DNA of 64,000 nucleotides from Fluviicoccus keumensis (GTDB taxonomy: Bacteria > Pseudomonadota > Gammaproteobacteria > Pseudomonadales > Moraxellaceae), in contig NZ_SHKX01000016.1 of assembly GCF_004217445.1 (NCBI RefSeq), forward strand, positions 115,051 through 179,050, written 5' to 3'. Shown in pieces: positions 17,204 to 28,932 of the stretch. Each line of letters opens with the position of its first letter. Position 1 is the first letter of the stretch. The notes beneath the pieces are model-generated. The model made no database searches and was not told the DNA's origin. It saw nothing but the letters and a program-made list of their open reading frames with translations. A program made the position numbers and the translations under genes.

Positions 17204-18397
17204 TCAGCAGCGGGTGACATCTTCACCGTACAGCCAGTCCAACTGCCCGGCGAAGAAATCCGGTGCTACGCGTGACACCATCCATAGCGGCGAATAGAGC
17301 ACCGCTTGTCCGGCAGTGCTGTGCTGGTGGTAGAGCTTGCCGTTGCGCCGCGAGGCGGATTGCACGCGGGTGGTACGCGGCTTGCGCAAGGCTTCGTAGC
17401 GGCTGAGTGCGGCGGGAATATCGGCGGGGCTGCGAGCCAGTTGCTCGGCCAGCACCCAAGCGTCCTCGATCGCCATGACCGCGCCTTGCGCCATGAATGG
17501 CAGCATCGGGTGGCAGGCGTCGCCCAGCAGCGTGGCCCGGCCCTGGGACCAGTGATCCAGCGGCGGCAGGCCGCGCAGCGCCCATTTGTAGTATTCACCG
17601 TCATCGCCAGCCTCCATGATGCGCTGGATGATTGGGTGCCAGCCCGCAAAGTCCTTCAGTATGTCGGCCTTGCTGCCCAGGCTGGTCCAGCCGTCATAGG
17701 GCCAGTCAGCCTCTTCGACCACGCCGACCAGGTTCACCAGTTCGCCGCCGCGCAGGTAGTAGGTCACCACATGCTTGCCCGGCCCCACCCAGACCATCGC
17801 TTTCGGCGGCACCAACCCCTTGGGCAGGCGCGAGGCGGGCACCGTCATCCGCCAGGCCGACATGCCGGTGTATTCGCCATCGGCGATGTTGAACAGTTCC
17901 CGCCGCACCACGGAATGCACGCCGTCAGCCCCGATCAGCAGATCACCGCGGTCGGAGGAGCCATCGGTAAAGCCCAGTTCCACCCCTTGCGCATCTTGCC
18001 GCACTTCACGCACTTCGTGACCCAGATGGATGCAACCCGGTGCTCGCGACTCCACGGCCTGAAGAAGCACCGTATGCAGGTCGGCGCGGTGCAGATGGTA
18101 ATAAGGTGCGCCATAGCGGCGGCGCGCGGTTTCACCCAGCGGCAGGGAAAAAATCACGCGGCCGGAGGTGCCCACCCGCATTTCCGCCGACTCCGGATGG
18201 AAGGCGACGGCAGCCAGGGCATCGGACAGTCCCAAGGCGTGCAGCACCTTGGCCCCGTTCGGACCGATCTGGAGTCCCGCGCCGACTTCTGACAGGGTGC
18301 GGGCGTGTTCATGGATGGAGACTTCAAAGCCGTGGCGCAGCAAGGTGAGCGCAGCGGCCAGACCGCCGATGCCGGCGCCGGCAATCAGTACGCGCAT
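17204..18397 (-). CDS. FAD-dependent monooxygenase (salicylate hydroxylase-like)
   Basis: 397 residues from the ATG at 18397, which places the FAD motif GAGIGG directly at the N-terminus as usual. The DG motif (LLIGADGVHSVVR) and the GD motif (LLGDACHPMLPFMAQGA) of group A flavoprotein hydroxylases are both present, with a substrate domain between. These enzymes hydroxylate aromatic acids such as salicylate or 3-hydroxybenzoate using NAD(P)H. No ring-cleavage genes are nearby, so the substrate cannot be named. It is divergent from the hydrolase at 18540 with a 142-base gap. Confidence 0.85.
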   Translation of the reverse strand: MRVLIAGAGIGGLAAALTLLRHGFEVSIHEHARTLSEVGAGLQIGPNGAKVLHALGLSDALAAVAFHPESAEMRVGTSGRVIFSLPLGETARRRYGAPYYHLHRADLHTVLLQAVESRAPGCIHLGHEVREVRQDAQGVELGFTDGSSDRGDLLIGADGVHSVVRRELFNIADGEYTGMSAWRMTVPASRLPKGLVPPKAMVWVGPGKHVVTYYLRGGELVNLVGVVEEADWPYDGWTSLGSKADILKDFAGWHPIIQRIMEAGDDGEYYKWALRGLPPLDHWSQGRATLLGDACHPMLPFMAQGAVMAIEDAWVLAEQLARSPADIPAALSRYEALRKPRTTRVQSASRRNGKLYHQHSTAGQAVLYSPLWMVSRVAPDFFAGQLDWLYGEDVTRC

Positions 18398-18539
18398 GAA
18401 TATCCCCCGAAACCCAGTGTTGTCATGTCCGGAGATTACCGCCAAAGCAGCGGCGGCGATAGGGTCGTTATAACGTGCAGTCTTGTGCCGGAGCGGGGGG
18501 GCGGTTAAGTTAGGAGGCTATTCTTTCAAGGGGTAAGAC

Positions 18540-19487
18540 ATGCAAACCGGCAAGCGGATTCTCGTCGTGCTGTTATTGGTGTTGGTGGCGGTGTGCGCCG
18601 GTGTTGCCCTGACCTGGGCGCCGGACCGGCCGGTCAGCGAACTGCAGGCCCGTTGGGCCCAGCCGCCGTCCTCGTTCATCAAAATCATGGGCATGGAGGT
18701 TCATTACCGTGACGAAGGACCGCGCGACGATCCCGAGCCGATCGTGCTGTTGCATGGCACCTCATCCAGCCTGCATACCTGGGACGGTTGGGCGGCGGGC
18801 CTCTCCGGCAAGCGCCGCGTCATCCGTTTTGACCTGCCCGGCTTCGGCCTGACCGGTCCGGATCCGGCCGGCGACTACACCATGCAGCATTATGTGGATT
18901 TTGTGGACGTGATGATGACGGCGCTTGGGGTCACACGCTATGTCGTCGGCGGTAATTCACTGGGCGGTGAGATTGCCTGGGAGTGCGCCATCGCCAATCC
19001 GGCGCGGGTGCGCAAACTGATTCTGGTGGACGCTGCCGGTTATGTCCCCGCCGGTTCCATGCCTATCGGATTCCGGGTGGCGCAGTGGCCGGGCATCAAC
19101 AAGATTTCCAAGTATGTGCTGCCGCGCAGCATGATCGAAACCAGTCTGAAGCAGGTTTACGGCGACCCTTCCAAAGTGACGCCCGAGCTGGTGGACCGTT
19201 ATTACGAACTGACCCTGCGGGAAGGCAACCGCGCCGCCGTCAGCGCGCGTTTCGCCCAGTCGAACAAGGGCTCGGACGAGAAGAAAATCAGCAAGGTGGC
19301 CGTGCCTACGCTGATTATCTGGGGCGGGCAGGATCGGTTGATACCCCCCGCAACCGCCGAGATGTTCCACAACGACATTCCCGGCAGTTGGGTGGTGATG
19401 TTTGATCAGTTGGGGCATGTGCCGCAGGAAGAGGGGCCCTCGCAGACGCTGGACGCGGTGCGCCAGTTCCTGAAGATCACGCCCTGA
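18540..19487 (+). CDS. Membrane-anchored or secreted alpha/beta hydrolase
   Basis: 315 residues. An N-terminal hydrophobic segment (about 6-27) is an anchor or signal. The alpha/beta hydrolase core has the oxyanion LLHGTSSS region and the nucleophile elbow GGNSLGGE with Ser140. Asp265 in GGQDRLIP and His293 in LGHVPQEE complete the triad. It is an esterase or lipase-like enzyme of unknown substrate. AAGGGG lies 7 bases before the ATG. Its last 11 bases overlap the 3' end of yrfG on the other strand. Confidence 0.85.
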   Translation: MQTGKRILVVLLLVLVAVCAGVALTWAPDRPVSELQARWAQPPSSFIKIMGMEVHYRDEGPRDDPEPIVLLHGTSSSLHTWDGWAAGLSGKRRVIRFDLPGFGLTGPDPAGDYTMQHYVDFVDVMMTALGVTRYVVGGNSLGGEIAWECAIANPARVRKLILVDAAGYVPAGSMPIGFRVAQWPGINKISKYVLPRSMIETSLKQVYGDPSKVTPELVDRYYELTLREGNRAAVSARFAQSNKGSDEKKISKVAVPTLIIWGGQDRLIPPATAEMFHNDIPGSWVVMFDQLGHVPQEEGPSQTLDAVRQFLKITP

Positions 19488-20145
19488 TCGCGGGAATCGG
19501 CAGGAGTTCGCGGAAGTGTCCGACCGCCACGAACTCCAGCCCTTCGCGCGGAGGCAGCTTGCTGTCCGGTTGGGCGATCGTCAGCAAGTGACCAATGCCA
19601 TAATTGCGGGCGGCCCTTAACACGCTGATGCTGTCATCAATGAATAGCGCCCGCGCCGGGGTGAAGGGCACGGTCTGCTGCAACCGATGCCAGAACTCGG
19701 GATGTTCCTTGGGGTAGCCGAATTCGTGCGAGCTGAGGATACGGTCGAAAAAGCCGGCGATGGCGGTGTGATCCAGTTTCAGCCTTAGCGCGTCGGGGTG
19801 GGCGTTGGTGATCATCCAGACGTCCTTGCTGCTGTCCGCCAGCGCTTTGAGGAATACGTCCGCATCGGCGCGGATGGCCAGCAGGTGGCGGATTTCCTGT
19901 TTCAGCGCCACGATGTCCAGCCCCAGTTCCGCCGACCAGTGATCCAGGCAATACCAGTTCAGGTTGCCGCGCTCGGCCTCCAGACGCGGATAAAGCAGCT
20001 GTTTGCTCTCGGCCAGCGTATGGCCGTTTTGCCGCCCCCAGACTTCCGGTACGAATTCCTGCCAGAAATAATTGTCGAAGTGCAGGTCGAGCAGGGTGCC
20101 GTCCATGTCGAGCAACACCGTATCAATCAGGGACCAATCAATCAT
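19477..20145 (-). CDS. yrfG: GMP/IMP nucleotidase YrfG (HAD family)
   Basis: 222 residues from the ATG at 20145. HAD motif I is DMDGTLLD with nucleophile Asp13 and Asp15. Motif II is MITNAHP, the Lys is in YPKEHPEFW, and motif III is FIDDS. In E. coli YrfG dephosphorylates GMP and IMP. The start codon shares CATG with the start of cysQ on the opposite strand, and the 3' end overlaps the hydrolase gene. There is no intergenic space, so its promoter and ribosome site must lie inside cysQ; no strong ribosome site is visible there. Confidence 0.88.
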   Translation of the reverse strand: MIDWSLIDTVLLDMDGTLLDLHFDNYFWQEFVPEVWGRQNGHTLAESKQLLYPRLEAERGNLNWYCLDHWSAELGLDIVALKQEIRHLLAIRADADVFLKALADSSKDVWMITNAHPDALRLKLDHTAIAGFFDRILSSHEFGYPKEHPEFWHRLQQTVPFTPARALFIDDSISVLRAARNYGIGHLLTIAQPDSKLPPREGLEFVAVGHFRELLPIPAIRA

Positions 20146-20959
20146 GATGAACCGCGAAACCTTGCTGAATGAAGTGGGAAAGGTGGCTGAATCCGCCGGC
20201 CGCGCCATTCTCGCCATCTATGGCGAGCCGGAGCGCTGGGCGGTGCAGCAGAAAGTGGATGATTCGCCGCTGACCGCCGCCGATCTGGCGGCGCACCGGC
20301 TGATTGTAGAGGAACTTCATCGGCTGACGCCAACCATTCCCGTGTTGTCGGAAGAGTCCGAAGACCATTCCGGACGCCGGGACTGGTCAAGGTTATGGGT
20401 CGTGGACCCGCTGGACGGCACTCGCGAGTTTGTCGCCCGCACGAATGATTTCACCGTCAATATCGCGCTGGTGGAAAACGGCGAGGCGATCCTGGGCGTC
20501 ATGCACGCCCCGGTATACGGGATGACATATCTGGCGGCGCGAGGGCTGGGAGCCTGGCGACAGGACGGGCAGCGCCGGGAACGAATCGGAACGACCGTCA
20601 CGATGTCACCCCCGCGACTGCTGCTCAGCCGTCATCATCGCAGCGGGGCTGAGGATGCGGTTTTGGCAGCGGTCAAGGCGCGGTTCGGGGATTGTTCGGT
20701 GCTGCAGGTGGGCAGCGCCTTCAAGATGTGCCGCGTGGCGGAAGGGGCGGCGGATTTTTATCCGCGTTTTGGTAAGACCATGGAGTGGGATACCGCCGCC
20801 GGGCAAATCCTGCTGGAGGAAGCGGGCGGGCTGCTGGTGGATCATGACGGCCGCCCCTTGCGCTACAATGAGCGCGATACCCTGGTCAATCCGCCGTTCC
20901 TGGTGGTCGGGGAGCGCGCCCGCTTGCCGGAGTGGTTATCGGTGCTGTCCGCCGCCTAA
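20144..20959 (+). CDS. cysQ: 3'(2'),5'-bisphosphate nucleotidase CysQ
   Basis: 271 residues (270 if the second ATG at 20147 is used). Inositol monophosphatase-like fold: metal-binding LSEESEDH, then VVDPLDGTREFVARTNDFTVNIAL, then EWDTAAGQILLEEAGG. CysQ removes the 3' phosphate of PAP left over from sulfate assimilation. AGGGA lies about 11 bases before the first ATG, inside yrfG. The start overlaps the yrfG start, and the stop overlaps that of the oxygenase gene by 4 bases. Confidence 0.93.
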   Translation: MMNRETLLNEVGKVAESAGRAILAIYGEPERWAVQQKVDDSPLTAADLAAHRLIVEELHRLTPTIPVLSEESEDHSGRRDWSRLWVVDPLDGTREFVARTNDFTVNIALVENGEAILGVMHAPVYGMTYLAARGLGAWRQDGQRRERIGTTVTMSPPRLLLSRHHRSGAEDAVLAAVKARFGDCSVLQVGSAFKMCRVAEGAADFYPRFGKTMEWDTAAGQILLEEAGGLLVDHDGRPLRYNERDTLVNPPFLVVGERARLPEWLSVLSAA

Positions 20960-21573
20960 TCGCGGCGGAACCACCCGGCCAGGCTCAGCCGCACCCGGTT
21001 GGCGGGCAACACCTCGTGCGGCATGTTGTGGCTGGTGAACAGCAACAGCGCGCCGCCCTGCGGCGAGAGGCACAGCACTTCTTCATCCGCGTCGTTCCAG
21101 ACCCGGATCTCGCCGCCCGCCTCTTGCGGCCACTCGGGATTCAGGTAGCAGACGGCGCTGATCACCCGGGCATCGTTATCGCGGTGGCGGTCGACATGAC
21201 GCTTGTAGAAGCTGCCGGGTTCGTAGTGGGCGTAATGGGTTTCGAACTGGCGCAGGCCCAGGAACAGCTCGCGATTCAGTTGCGCCTGCAGTTCGGCCAT
21301 GCGCGCCAGATAGCGGCCGCCCGCCGGAAATTCCGGTTCCAGCCAGCGGATGCTGTCGCCGCGGATGCGCTGGTTCAGCTGCTGCCCGGCGGCGCGGCCG
21401 ACCGAGGCGGCATGAAAATGGCCTTCGTCATGCATGTGCAGGCACTCACTGCGCAGCATTTCCAACATCGGCGGTGAAAGAAAGTCCGGAATTACGGCAT
21501 AATGGCGTTGCGCCAGCGATTCCACGGCCTTCGTGAAGTCGGTTTCCGGCCAGTCTGTCTGAGAGATTTGCAT
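20956..21573 (-). CDS. 2OG-Fe(II) oxygenase (prolyl-hydroxylase-like)
   Basis: 205 residues. The iron ligands are visible as His126 and Asp128 in HVDRH and His186 in MPHEV; Arg193 or Arg195 would hold 2-oxoglutarate. The double-stranded beta-helix region runs from about 115 to 203. It resembles bacterial prolyl-4-hydroxylase-like proteins. Its target could be a protein or a small molecule. The start codon shares CATG with rlmJ. Because rlmJ modifies the ribosome, a ribosomal or translation-factor target is an attractive but unproven idea. Confidence 0.85.
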   Translation of the reverse strand: MQISQTDWPETDFTKAVESLAQRHYAVIPDFLSPPMLEMLRSECLHMHDEGHFHAASVGRAAGQQLNQRIRGDSIRWLEPEFPAGGRYLARMAELQAQLNRELFLGLRQFETHYAHYEPGSFYKRHVDRHRDNDARVISAVCYLNPEWPQEAGGEIRVWNDADEEVLCLSPQGGALLLFTSHNMPHEVLPANRVRLSLAGWFRRD

Positions 21574-22417
21574 GAATTACCGCCATCATTATCATGCCGG
21601 CAACTTTGCCGACGTGATGAAACACATTTTGCTGATCGGTCTGCTGCAAGGCATGCAGCGCAAGGACGCCCCGTTCTGCTACATCGATACGCACGCCGGT
21701 TGCGGCTGGTACAACCTGGCGTCCGCCCCGGCGCAGAAGACGGGCGAGTATAAACAAGGCGTCCGCCGCCTGCAGCCCCACAAGAACAATCCCGAGTGGG
21801 TGAAGATGTGGTTCGAGCAGTTGGAGCGCCTGCGCAAGGAGCAGAACGGCAAGGGCTATTATGGCGGTTCGCCGTGGTTCGCGCTGCAGATGATGCGGCC
21901 GCAGGACCGCATGGCGCTGATGGAATTCCATCCCGTGGACGCCGAGAAACTGCGTGAAAACATGGCTCGTTACCCGCAGGTGGCGGTGCATCACCGTGAC
22001 GCCTATGAGGGTATCACCGCCCTGATTCCGCCCAAGGAAAAGCGCGGTCTGGTCTTTATCGATCCCCCCTACGAGGAAGAGCGCCAGGATTTCCCGCAAC
22101 TGGTGGAGCTGCTGGTCAAGGCCTACAGCAAGTGGCCGACCGGCGTGTTCGTGTTGTGGTACCCGATCAAGGATCGCGCCATGATCGAGCGTTTCCACAA
22201 GAAAATGTACAAGACCGGCATCAGCAAGCAGCTGGCCTGCGAGCTGTGCGTGATGCCGGATGATACTGCGCTGGGCCTGAACGGCACCGGCTTGCTGATC
22301 ATCAATCCGCCCTGGCAGTTTGCCGAGGAGGCGGACAAGGTGCTGCAGTGGATGTTGCCGCAACTGGCCGACCATCCGATGGCCAAGGCCACGGTCAGCT
22401 GGATTGCCGGTGAGTGA
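21572..22417 (+). CDS. rlmJ: 23S rRNA (adenine(2030)-N6)-methyltransferase RlmJ
   Basis: 281 residues, close to E. coli RlmJ (280). It begins MNYRHHYHAGNFADVMKH, the conserved N-terminus, and has the catalytic DPPY at 164-167 and an inserted subdomain after the first strand. It methylates A2030 of 23S rRNA. The ATG overlaps the start of the oxygenase gene on the other strand; GAGAG lies 6 bases before it. A 17-bp hairpin terminator follows the stop by 8 bases. Confidence 0.95.
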   Translation: MNYRHHYHAGNFADVMKHILLIGLLQGMQRKDAPFCYIDTHAGCGWYNLASAPAQKTGEYKQGVRRLQPHKNNPEWVKMWFEQLERLRKEQNGKGYYGGSPWFALQMMRPQDRMALMEFHPVDAEKLRENMARYPQVAVHHRDAYEGITALIPPKEKRGLVFIDPPYEEERQDFPQLVELLVKAYSKWPTGVFVLWYPIKDRAMIERFHKKMYKTGISKQLACELCVMPDDTALGLNGTGLLIINPPWQFAEEADKVLQWMLPQLADHPMAKATVSWIAGE

Positions 22418-22425
22418 AAGGGTCT

Positions 22426-22463
22426 CCATGAAAAAGCCCCCGATGACGGGGGCTTTTTCATGG
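22426..22463. terminator. Bidirectional rho-independent terminator
   Basis: A perfect 17-bp stem (22426-22442 with 22447-22463) closes on a 4-base loop, with AAAAAG and CTTTTT on the two flanks. It serves rlmJ (plus) and the wax synthase gene (minus), which converge here. Confidence 0.93.
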
Positions 22464-22470
22464 GACGGGA

Positions 22471-23832
22471 TCAGGCCAGGTTGGCCACCCGCTCCAGTTC
22501 CATCAGCGAATCTTCCAGATAGGTCAGCAGCCGCTGCATGGACGGCAGCGCCTTGCGGCAGGCGATCAGACCGAATTCCAGCGTGTCGACATAGCTGGTC
22601 ATGGTGATGTTCAGCGCCATGCCGTCCAGCACGATCGACACCGGATACAGGCCGGATAGCTTGGCGCCGTGCCAGTACTTCGGCTCCTGCGGGCCGGGCA
22701 CGTTGGAGATCACCAGGTTGCAGGCCTGCCACTTCGGCGCGATGCCGGTGATCAGGTTGGCGCCGGAGATGCTGTAGATCATGGCGCTGTAGTTCATGAT
22801 CTCGGCCTGGCTCATGCGGCGCAGGCGGTCCTTCGAGTTCTGCATGGTGCGGCGGATCACTTCCAGGCGGTCGGCGGCATCGGGCAGGTGCGTGGCCAGG
22901 TTGGCCAGCAACATGCTGATCTGGTTGCCGCCTTCGCTGTCGTCGCGGCGCAGGGAAACCGGCACCATCGCGATCAGGGGCTTTTCCGGCAAGGCGTTCA
23001 GTTCCATCATGTAGGTGCGCAGGGCTCCGGCGCACATCGCCAGCACCACGTCGTTGATGGTGCTGCCGGTGGTCTTGCTGATGGCCTTGATGCGGTTCAG
23101 GTCATAGGACTGGGCGGCGAAACGGCGCGAGCCGCTGACACGCTGGTTGAGAATGGAGCGCGGCGCCTGGAAAACCGACACATATTCCGGATCATGGTGG
23201 TAGGACGAGCGGATGGCCTTGGCCAGTTCGCGCGATACCGTCGGAATGGTGGAGATCTGGTCGCGCAACGTATTCATGACGTTGGCGAAGACGCTGATCG
23301 GGTTGTTGCTTTCTTCCTTGGCGCTGCGCTTGCGGCGCTTCACCGCCCACAGCGGCGTATCGGTCTTTTCATCCGGGCTGTCGGCCAGCATCTGCTGGGC
23401 GATGCGCATACCGGCGACGCCGTCCACCATCGAGTGGTGCACCTTGAAGTACAGCGCGAAACGGTTGCCCTCGATGCCTTCGATCAGGTGGCATTCCCAC
23501 AGCGGCTTGGCGCGGTCGAGCAGGGCGCTGTGCTGTTGCGAGACATAGGCCAGCAGTTCGCGGATACGGCCCGGCTCGGGCAGGGCGATGTGGCGGAAAT
23601 GGTGTTCCAGGTCGAACTCGTCATCCTCGGCCCAGAACATGCCTTGCAGGTGCTGGTTGAAGGGGCGGACCGGCGGGGTGATCTGGCGCATCTTCTCGGC
23701 CACTTCGTGGACGAAGGACGACGGCTCGGCATCCTCGGGGATGTCGAACAACATCAGTCCGCCCACGTGCATGGGTTGCTGCCGACGTTCCAGCCAGAGG
23801 AAAAGCTGGTCGATGGGGCCGAGTGCGCGCAT
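22471..23832 (-). CDS. Wax ester synthase / diacylglycerol acyltransferase (WS/DGAT)
   Basis: 453 residues, close to Alcanivorax AtfA1 in length and sequence, including the opening DQLFLWLERRQQPMHVGG. The catalytic HHxxxDG motif is HHSMVDG at 132-138. NDVVLA, NVPGP and the C-terminal PSMQRLLTYLE segment are also conserved. The enzyme joins acyl-CoA to long-chain alcohols or diacylglycerol to make storage wax esters or triacylglycerol, at the inner membrane and lipid-body surface. GGGAGA lies 7 bases before the ATG. It stands alone between uvrA and the shared terminator. Confidence 0.93.
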   Translation of the reverse strand: MRALGPIDQLFLWLERRQQPMHVGGLMLFDIPEDAEPSSFVHEVAEKMRQITPPVRPFNQHLQGMFWAEDDEFDLEHHFRHIALPEPGRIRELLAYVSQQHSALLDRAKPLWECHLIEGIEGNRFALYFKVHHSMVDGVAGMRIAQQMLADSPDEKTDTPLWAVKRRKRSAKEESNNPISVFANVMNTLRDQISTIPTVSRELAKAIRSSYHHDPEYVSVFQAPRSILNQRVSGSRRFAAQSYDLNRIKAISKTTGSTINDVVLAMCAGALRTYMMELNALPEKPLIAMVPVSLRRDDSEGGNQISMLLANLATHLPDAADRLEVIRRTMQNSKDRLRRMSQAEIMNYSAMIYSISGANLITGIAPKWQACNLVISNVPGPQEPKYWHGAKLSGLYPVSIVLDGMALNITMTSYVDTLEFGLIACRKALPSMQRLLTYLEDSLMELERVANLA

Positions 23833-23925
23833 GAAAATCTCCCTGTGTCGATGATTCTTCTATGGGGTGTAGCGTAGAACGATTCCGGCAGGCTTGTCTA
23901 ACAGTTTTGGCCTGCCGGACCGCTT

Positions 23926-26745
<2,820 letters not shown>

Positions 26746-26858
26746 GCTGGGCCTGTCGGTGGGTGCGGGCGGGGAGGTCACGGACCGCCGCCGGGAGTGG
26801 CAGAGTATATGCAAAACTTTTGACGAACGGCACTCAACGTCGGGCATTCATCCGGGGG

Positions 26859-26864
26859 TATAAT
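26859..26864 (+). promoter_or_regulatory. Probable -10 element for the transporter gene
   Basis: A consensus TATAAT preceded by GGGGG lies 33 bases before the ATG of the YajR-like gene. A TTGACG at about 26819-26824 is 34 bases upstream, too far to be its -35, so the -35 partner is weak. Confidence 0.5.
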
Positions 26865-26897
26865 GCGCGCCTTCTTTCGCGGTTTTCAGGTTCTTCC

Positions 26898-28280
26898 ATG
26901 ACAGGCATGACAACGGCCGAACGACGGGCAACCTCGGCGCTGGCGAGCTTATTCGCCTTGCGCATGCTCGGACTGTTCATGATCATTCCCGTTTTCGCCC
27001 TTTACGGGCAACAATTGCAGGGCGCTACGCCGGCCTTGATCGGGCTGGCCATTGGCGCGTATGCGCTGGTGCAGGCGGTGTTCCAGATACCTCTCGGGCT
27101 GCTGGCCGACCGCATGGACCGCAAGCGGCTGATCTTTCAGGGCCTGATCCTGTTTGCCGTCGGCGGCGGCGTGGCGGCCTTGTCCACCTCAATCTGGGGT
27201 GTCATAGCGGGACGCGCCATCCAGGGAGCGGGCGCCATTTCCGCCGTGGTGATGGCGCTGCTGGCCGATCTGACGCGCGAAGAGAACCGTACCAAGGCGA
27301 TGGCCAGTATCGGCCTCAGTATCGGTCTTTCCTTTGCGGTGGCGTTCATTATCGGTCCGCTGGTGGCGGGGCATTTCGGATTATCCGGGCTGTTCTGGGC
27401 GACCTCGGTGCTGGCGGTTATCGGGATGGGCCTGCTGGCGACCGTACCGCATCCGGCCGTGGCTATTCCGCAAAATCCGCAAAACTGGCGTGAACAATGC
27501 GGCAAAATCCTGCATCACGCCGAATTGATGCGGTTGAACGCCGGTATTTTTGTTTTGCACCTGGTGATGACGGCGTGTTTCGTGCTGGTGCCCCATTTGT
27601 TGCGGGATAATGCCGGTATTCCTCCCGCCCACCATGGATGGGTCTACCTGCCGGTGGTGTTGGGGGGATTTGTACTGGCGGTGCCCGCGATTATCGTTGC
27701 CGAACGCAAACGCAAGATCAAACAGGTATTTGCGTCCGGGATTCTGCTGCTGGCGGCCGGGCTGGCGGTTATGGGAGCCGGTTACGCCACCATATATGGT
27801 CTGATAGCCGGTCTGGTTTTGTTTTTTATGGCCTTTAATTTGCAGGAAGCATTATTGCCGTCCTTGCTGAGCAAGATAGCCCCGGCCGGGAGCAAGGCCA
27901 CGGCAATGGGAATATATTCCAGCGCCCAGTTTCTGGGCGCGGGCGCGGGCGGCGTACTGGGAGGCCAATTGTGGAAAAATATTCACGAAGGCCATATTGC
28001 CTATGGCGGCGCGTTTGCCGTTCTGAGCCTGCTGACGCTGGTCTGGTTCCTATTGGCGTTGGGTATGAAACAGCCCCGTTTCCTGCATAGCCTGACCTTG
28101 TCCATCGAACTGGCGTCTCCAGAGGATGGGCGGGCCGTGGCAAGCCGGTTGCTGACGGTTCCGGGCGTTGAAGAAGCGGTGGTCATTGCCGCGCATGGCC
28201 TGGCGTACCTGAAAGTGGACAAGGAGCGGCTGGATGCTGCAAGGCTGCACGATTTGGTTCCGGGGGCTGTGGCGGTCTAA
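26898..28280 (+). CDS. YajR-like MFS transporter with C-terminal cytoplasmic domain
   Basis: 460 residues from the ATG at 26898 (one at 26907 is possible). About twelve membrane segments span residues 15-385. They include the MFS loop motif GLLADRMDRKRL and a later GPLVAG segment. After the last helix a domain of about 65 residues (about 392-458), with VASRLLTVPGVEEAVVI, has the beta-alpha-beta pattern of the YAM/HMA-like domain that marks E. coli YajR. It is a proton-driven efflux pump in the inner membrane, substrate unknown. It lies between uvrA and ssb, 58 bases before ssb. Confidence 0.85.
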   Translation: MTGMTTAERRATSALASLFALRMLGLFMIIPVFALYGQQLQGATPALIGLAIGAYALVQAVFQIPLGLLADRMDRKRLIFQGLILFAVGGGVAALSTSIWGVIAGRAIQGAGAISAVVMALLADLTREENRTKAMASIGLSIGLSFAVAFIIGPLVAGHFGLSGLFWATSVLAVIGMGLLATVPHPAVAIPQNPQNWREQCGKILHHAELMRLNAGIFVLHLVMTACFVLVPHLLRDNAGIPPAHHGWVYLPVVLGGFVLAVPAIIVAERKRKIKQVFASGILLLAAGLAVMGAGYATIYGLIAGLVLFFMAFNLQEALLPSLLSKIAPAGSKATAMGIYSSAQFLGAGAGGVLGGQLWKNIHEGHIAYGGAFAVLSLLTLVWFLLALGMKQPRFLHSLTLSIELASPEDGRAVASRLLTVPGVEEAVVIAAHGLAYLKVDKERLDAARLHDLVPGAVAV

Positions 28281-28338
28281 TGGGAATTCCGCTAAATTCA
28301 ACCCTCAAATTTTCATGGACTTTAGAAGGTAGAAGAAC

Positions 28339-28839
28339 ATGCGTGGTATTAACAAGGTAATTCTGGTTGGCAACGTGGGACGTGACCCGGAAGTGCGCAG
28401 TTTTGCAGGCGGTGGTGGAACATTGACCACTGTATCACTGGCAACCAGCGAGCAATGGAAAGACAAAAACACCGGCCAGATGACCGAGCAGACCGAATGG
28501 CACCGGGTTGTTTTTTATGGCCGTCTGGCTGAAATTGCCGCGGAATATGTCCGTAAAGGCAGCAAGATTTATGTGGAAGGTTCCCTGCATACCCGCAAGT
28601 GGCAGGACAAGAATACCGGGCAGGACCGTTATTCCACCGAAATCAAGGCTCAATCCATGCAATTGCTTGATGGCCGCTCCGGCGGCGGCGGTCAATCTTC
28701 CGCTCCGGAAGGCGATTATGGTTATCAGCAGGACGATTATCAGCAATCGTCCCGCAGCAGCCGACCGGCGCCCGCCAATAATCGTCCGGCTCCGGCCGCT
28801 GCTTCAAATTCCGATTTTGACGACGATCTGCCATTTTAA
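28339..28839 (+). CDS. ssb: Single-stranded DNA-binding protein
   Basis: 166 residues. The OB-fold spans about 1-110, beginning MRGINKVILVGNVGRDPE. A flexible Gly/Gln/Ser/Pro-rich linker follows, and the acidic tip DFDDDLPF recruits replication and repair proteins. AGAAGG lies ahead of the ATG at a normal distance. Its position near uvrA is the usual gammaproteobacterial one. Confidence 0.97.
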   Translation: MRGINKVILVGNVGRDPEVRSFAGGGGTLTTVSLATSEQWKDKNTGQMTEQTEWHRVVFYGRLAEIAAEYVRKGSKIYVEGSLHTRKWQDKNTGQDRYSTEIKAQSMQLLDGRSGGGGQSSAPEGDYGYQQDDYQQSSRSSRPAPANNRPAPAAASNSDFDDDLPF

Positions 28840-28848
28840 GTATTTTAA

Positions 28849-28876
28849 CGCCAGGCATTTTATTTTATGCTTGGCG
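28849..28876 (+). terminator. Hairpin after ssb
   Basis: A 10-bp stem (28849-28858 with 28867-28876, one G-T pair) with loop TTTATTTT starts 9 bases after the ssb stop. It is followed by CTCTTTCGATTTTC, a weak T-rich tract. It probably attenuates or ends ssb transcription before the H-NS-like gene. Confidence 0.55.
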
Positions 28877-28932
28877 CTCTTTCGATTTTCTGTTCACCTC
28901 ACCCCCTATAAAACGACAGAAGAGGAACATGC

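Noticed and set aside
21446..23035. A 529-codon minus-strand frame across rlmJ and the wax synthase gene
   Set aside because: It matches no family and overlaps well-supported genes and the terminator at 22426-22463; it is a shadow frame.
26746..26897. LexA (SOS) box between uvrA and the transporter gene
   Set aside because: No CTGT-N8-ACAG-like palindrome was found by eye in this interval.
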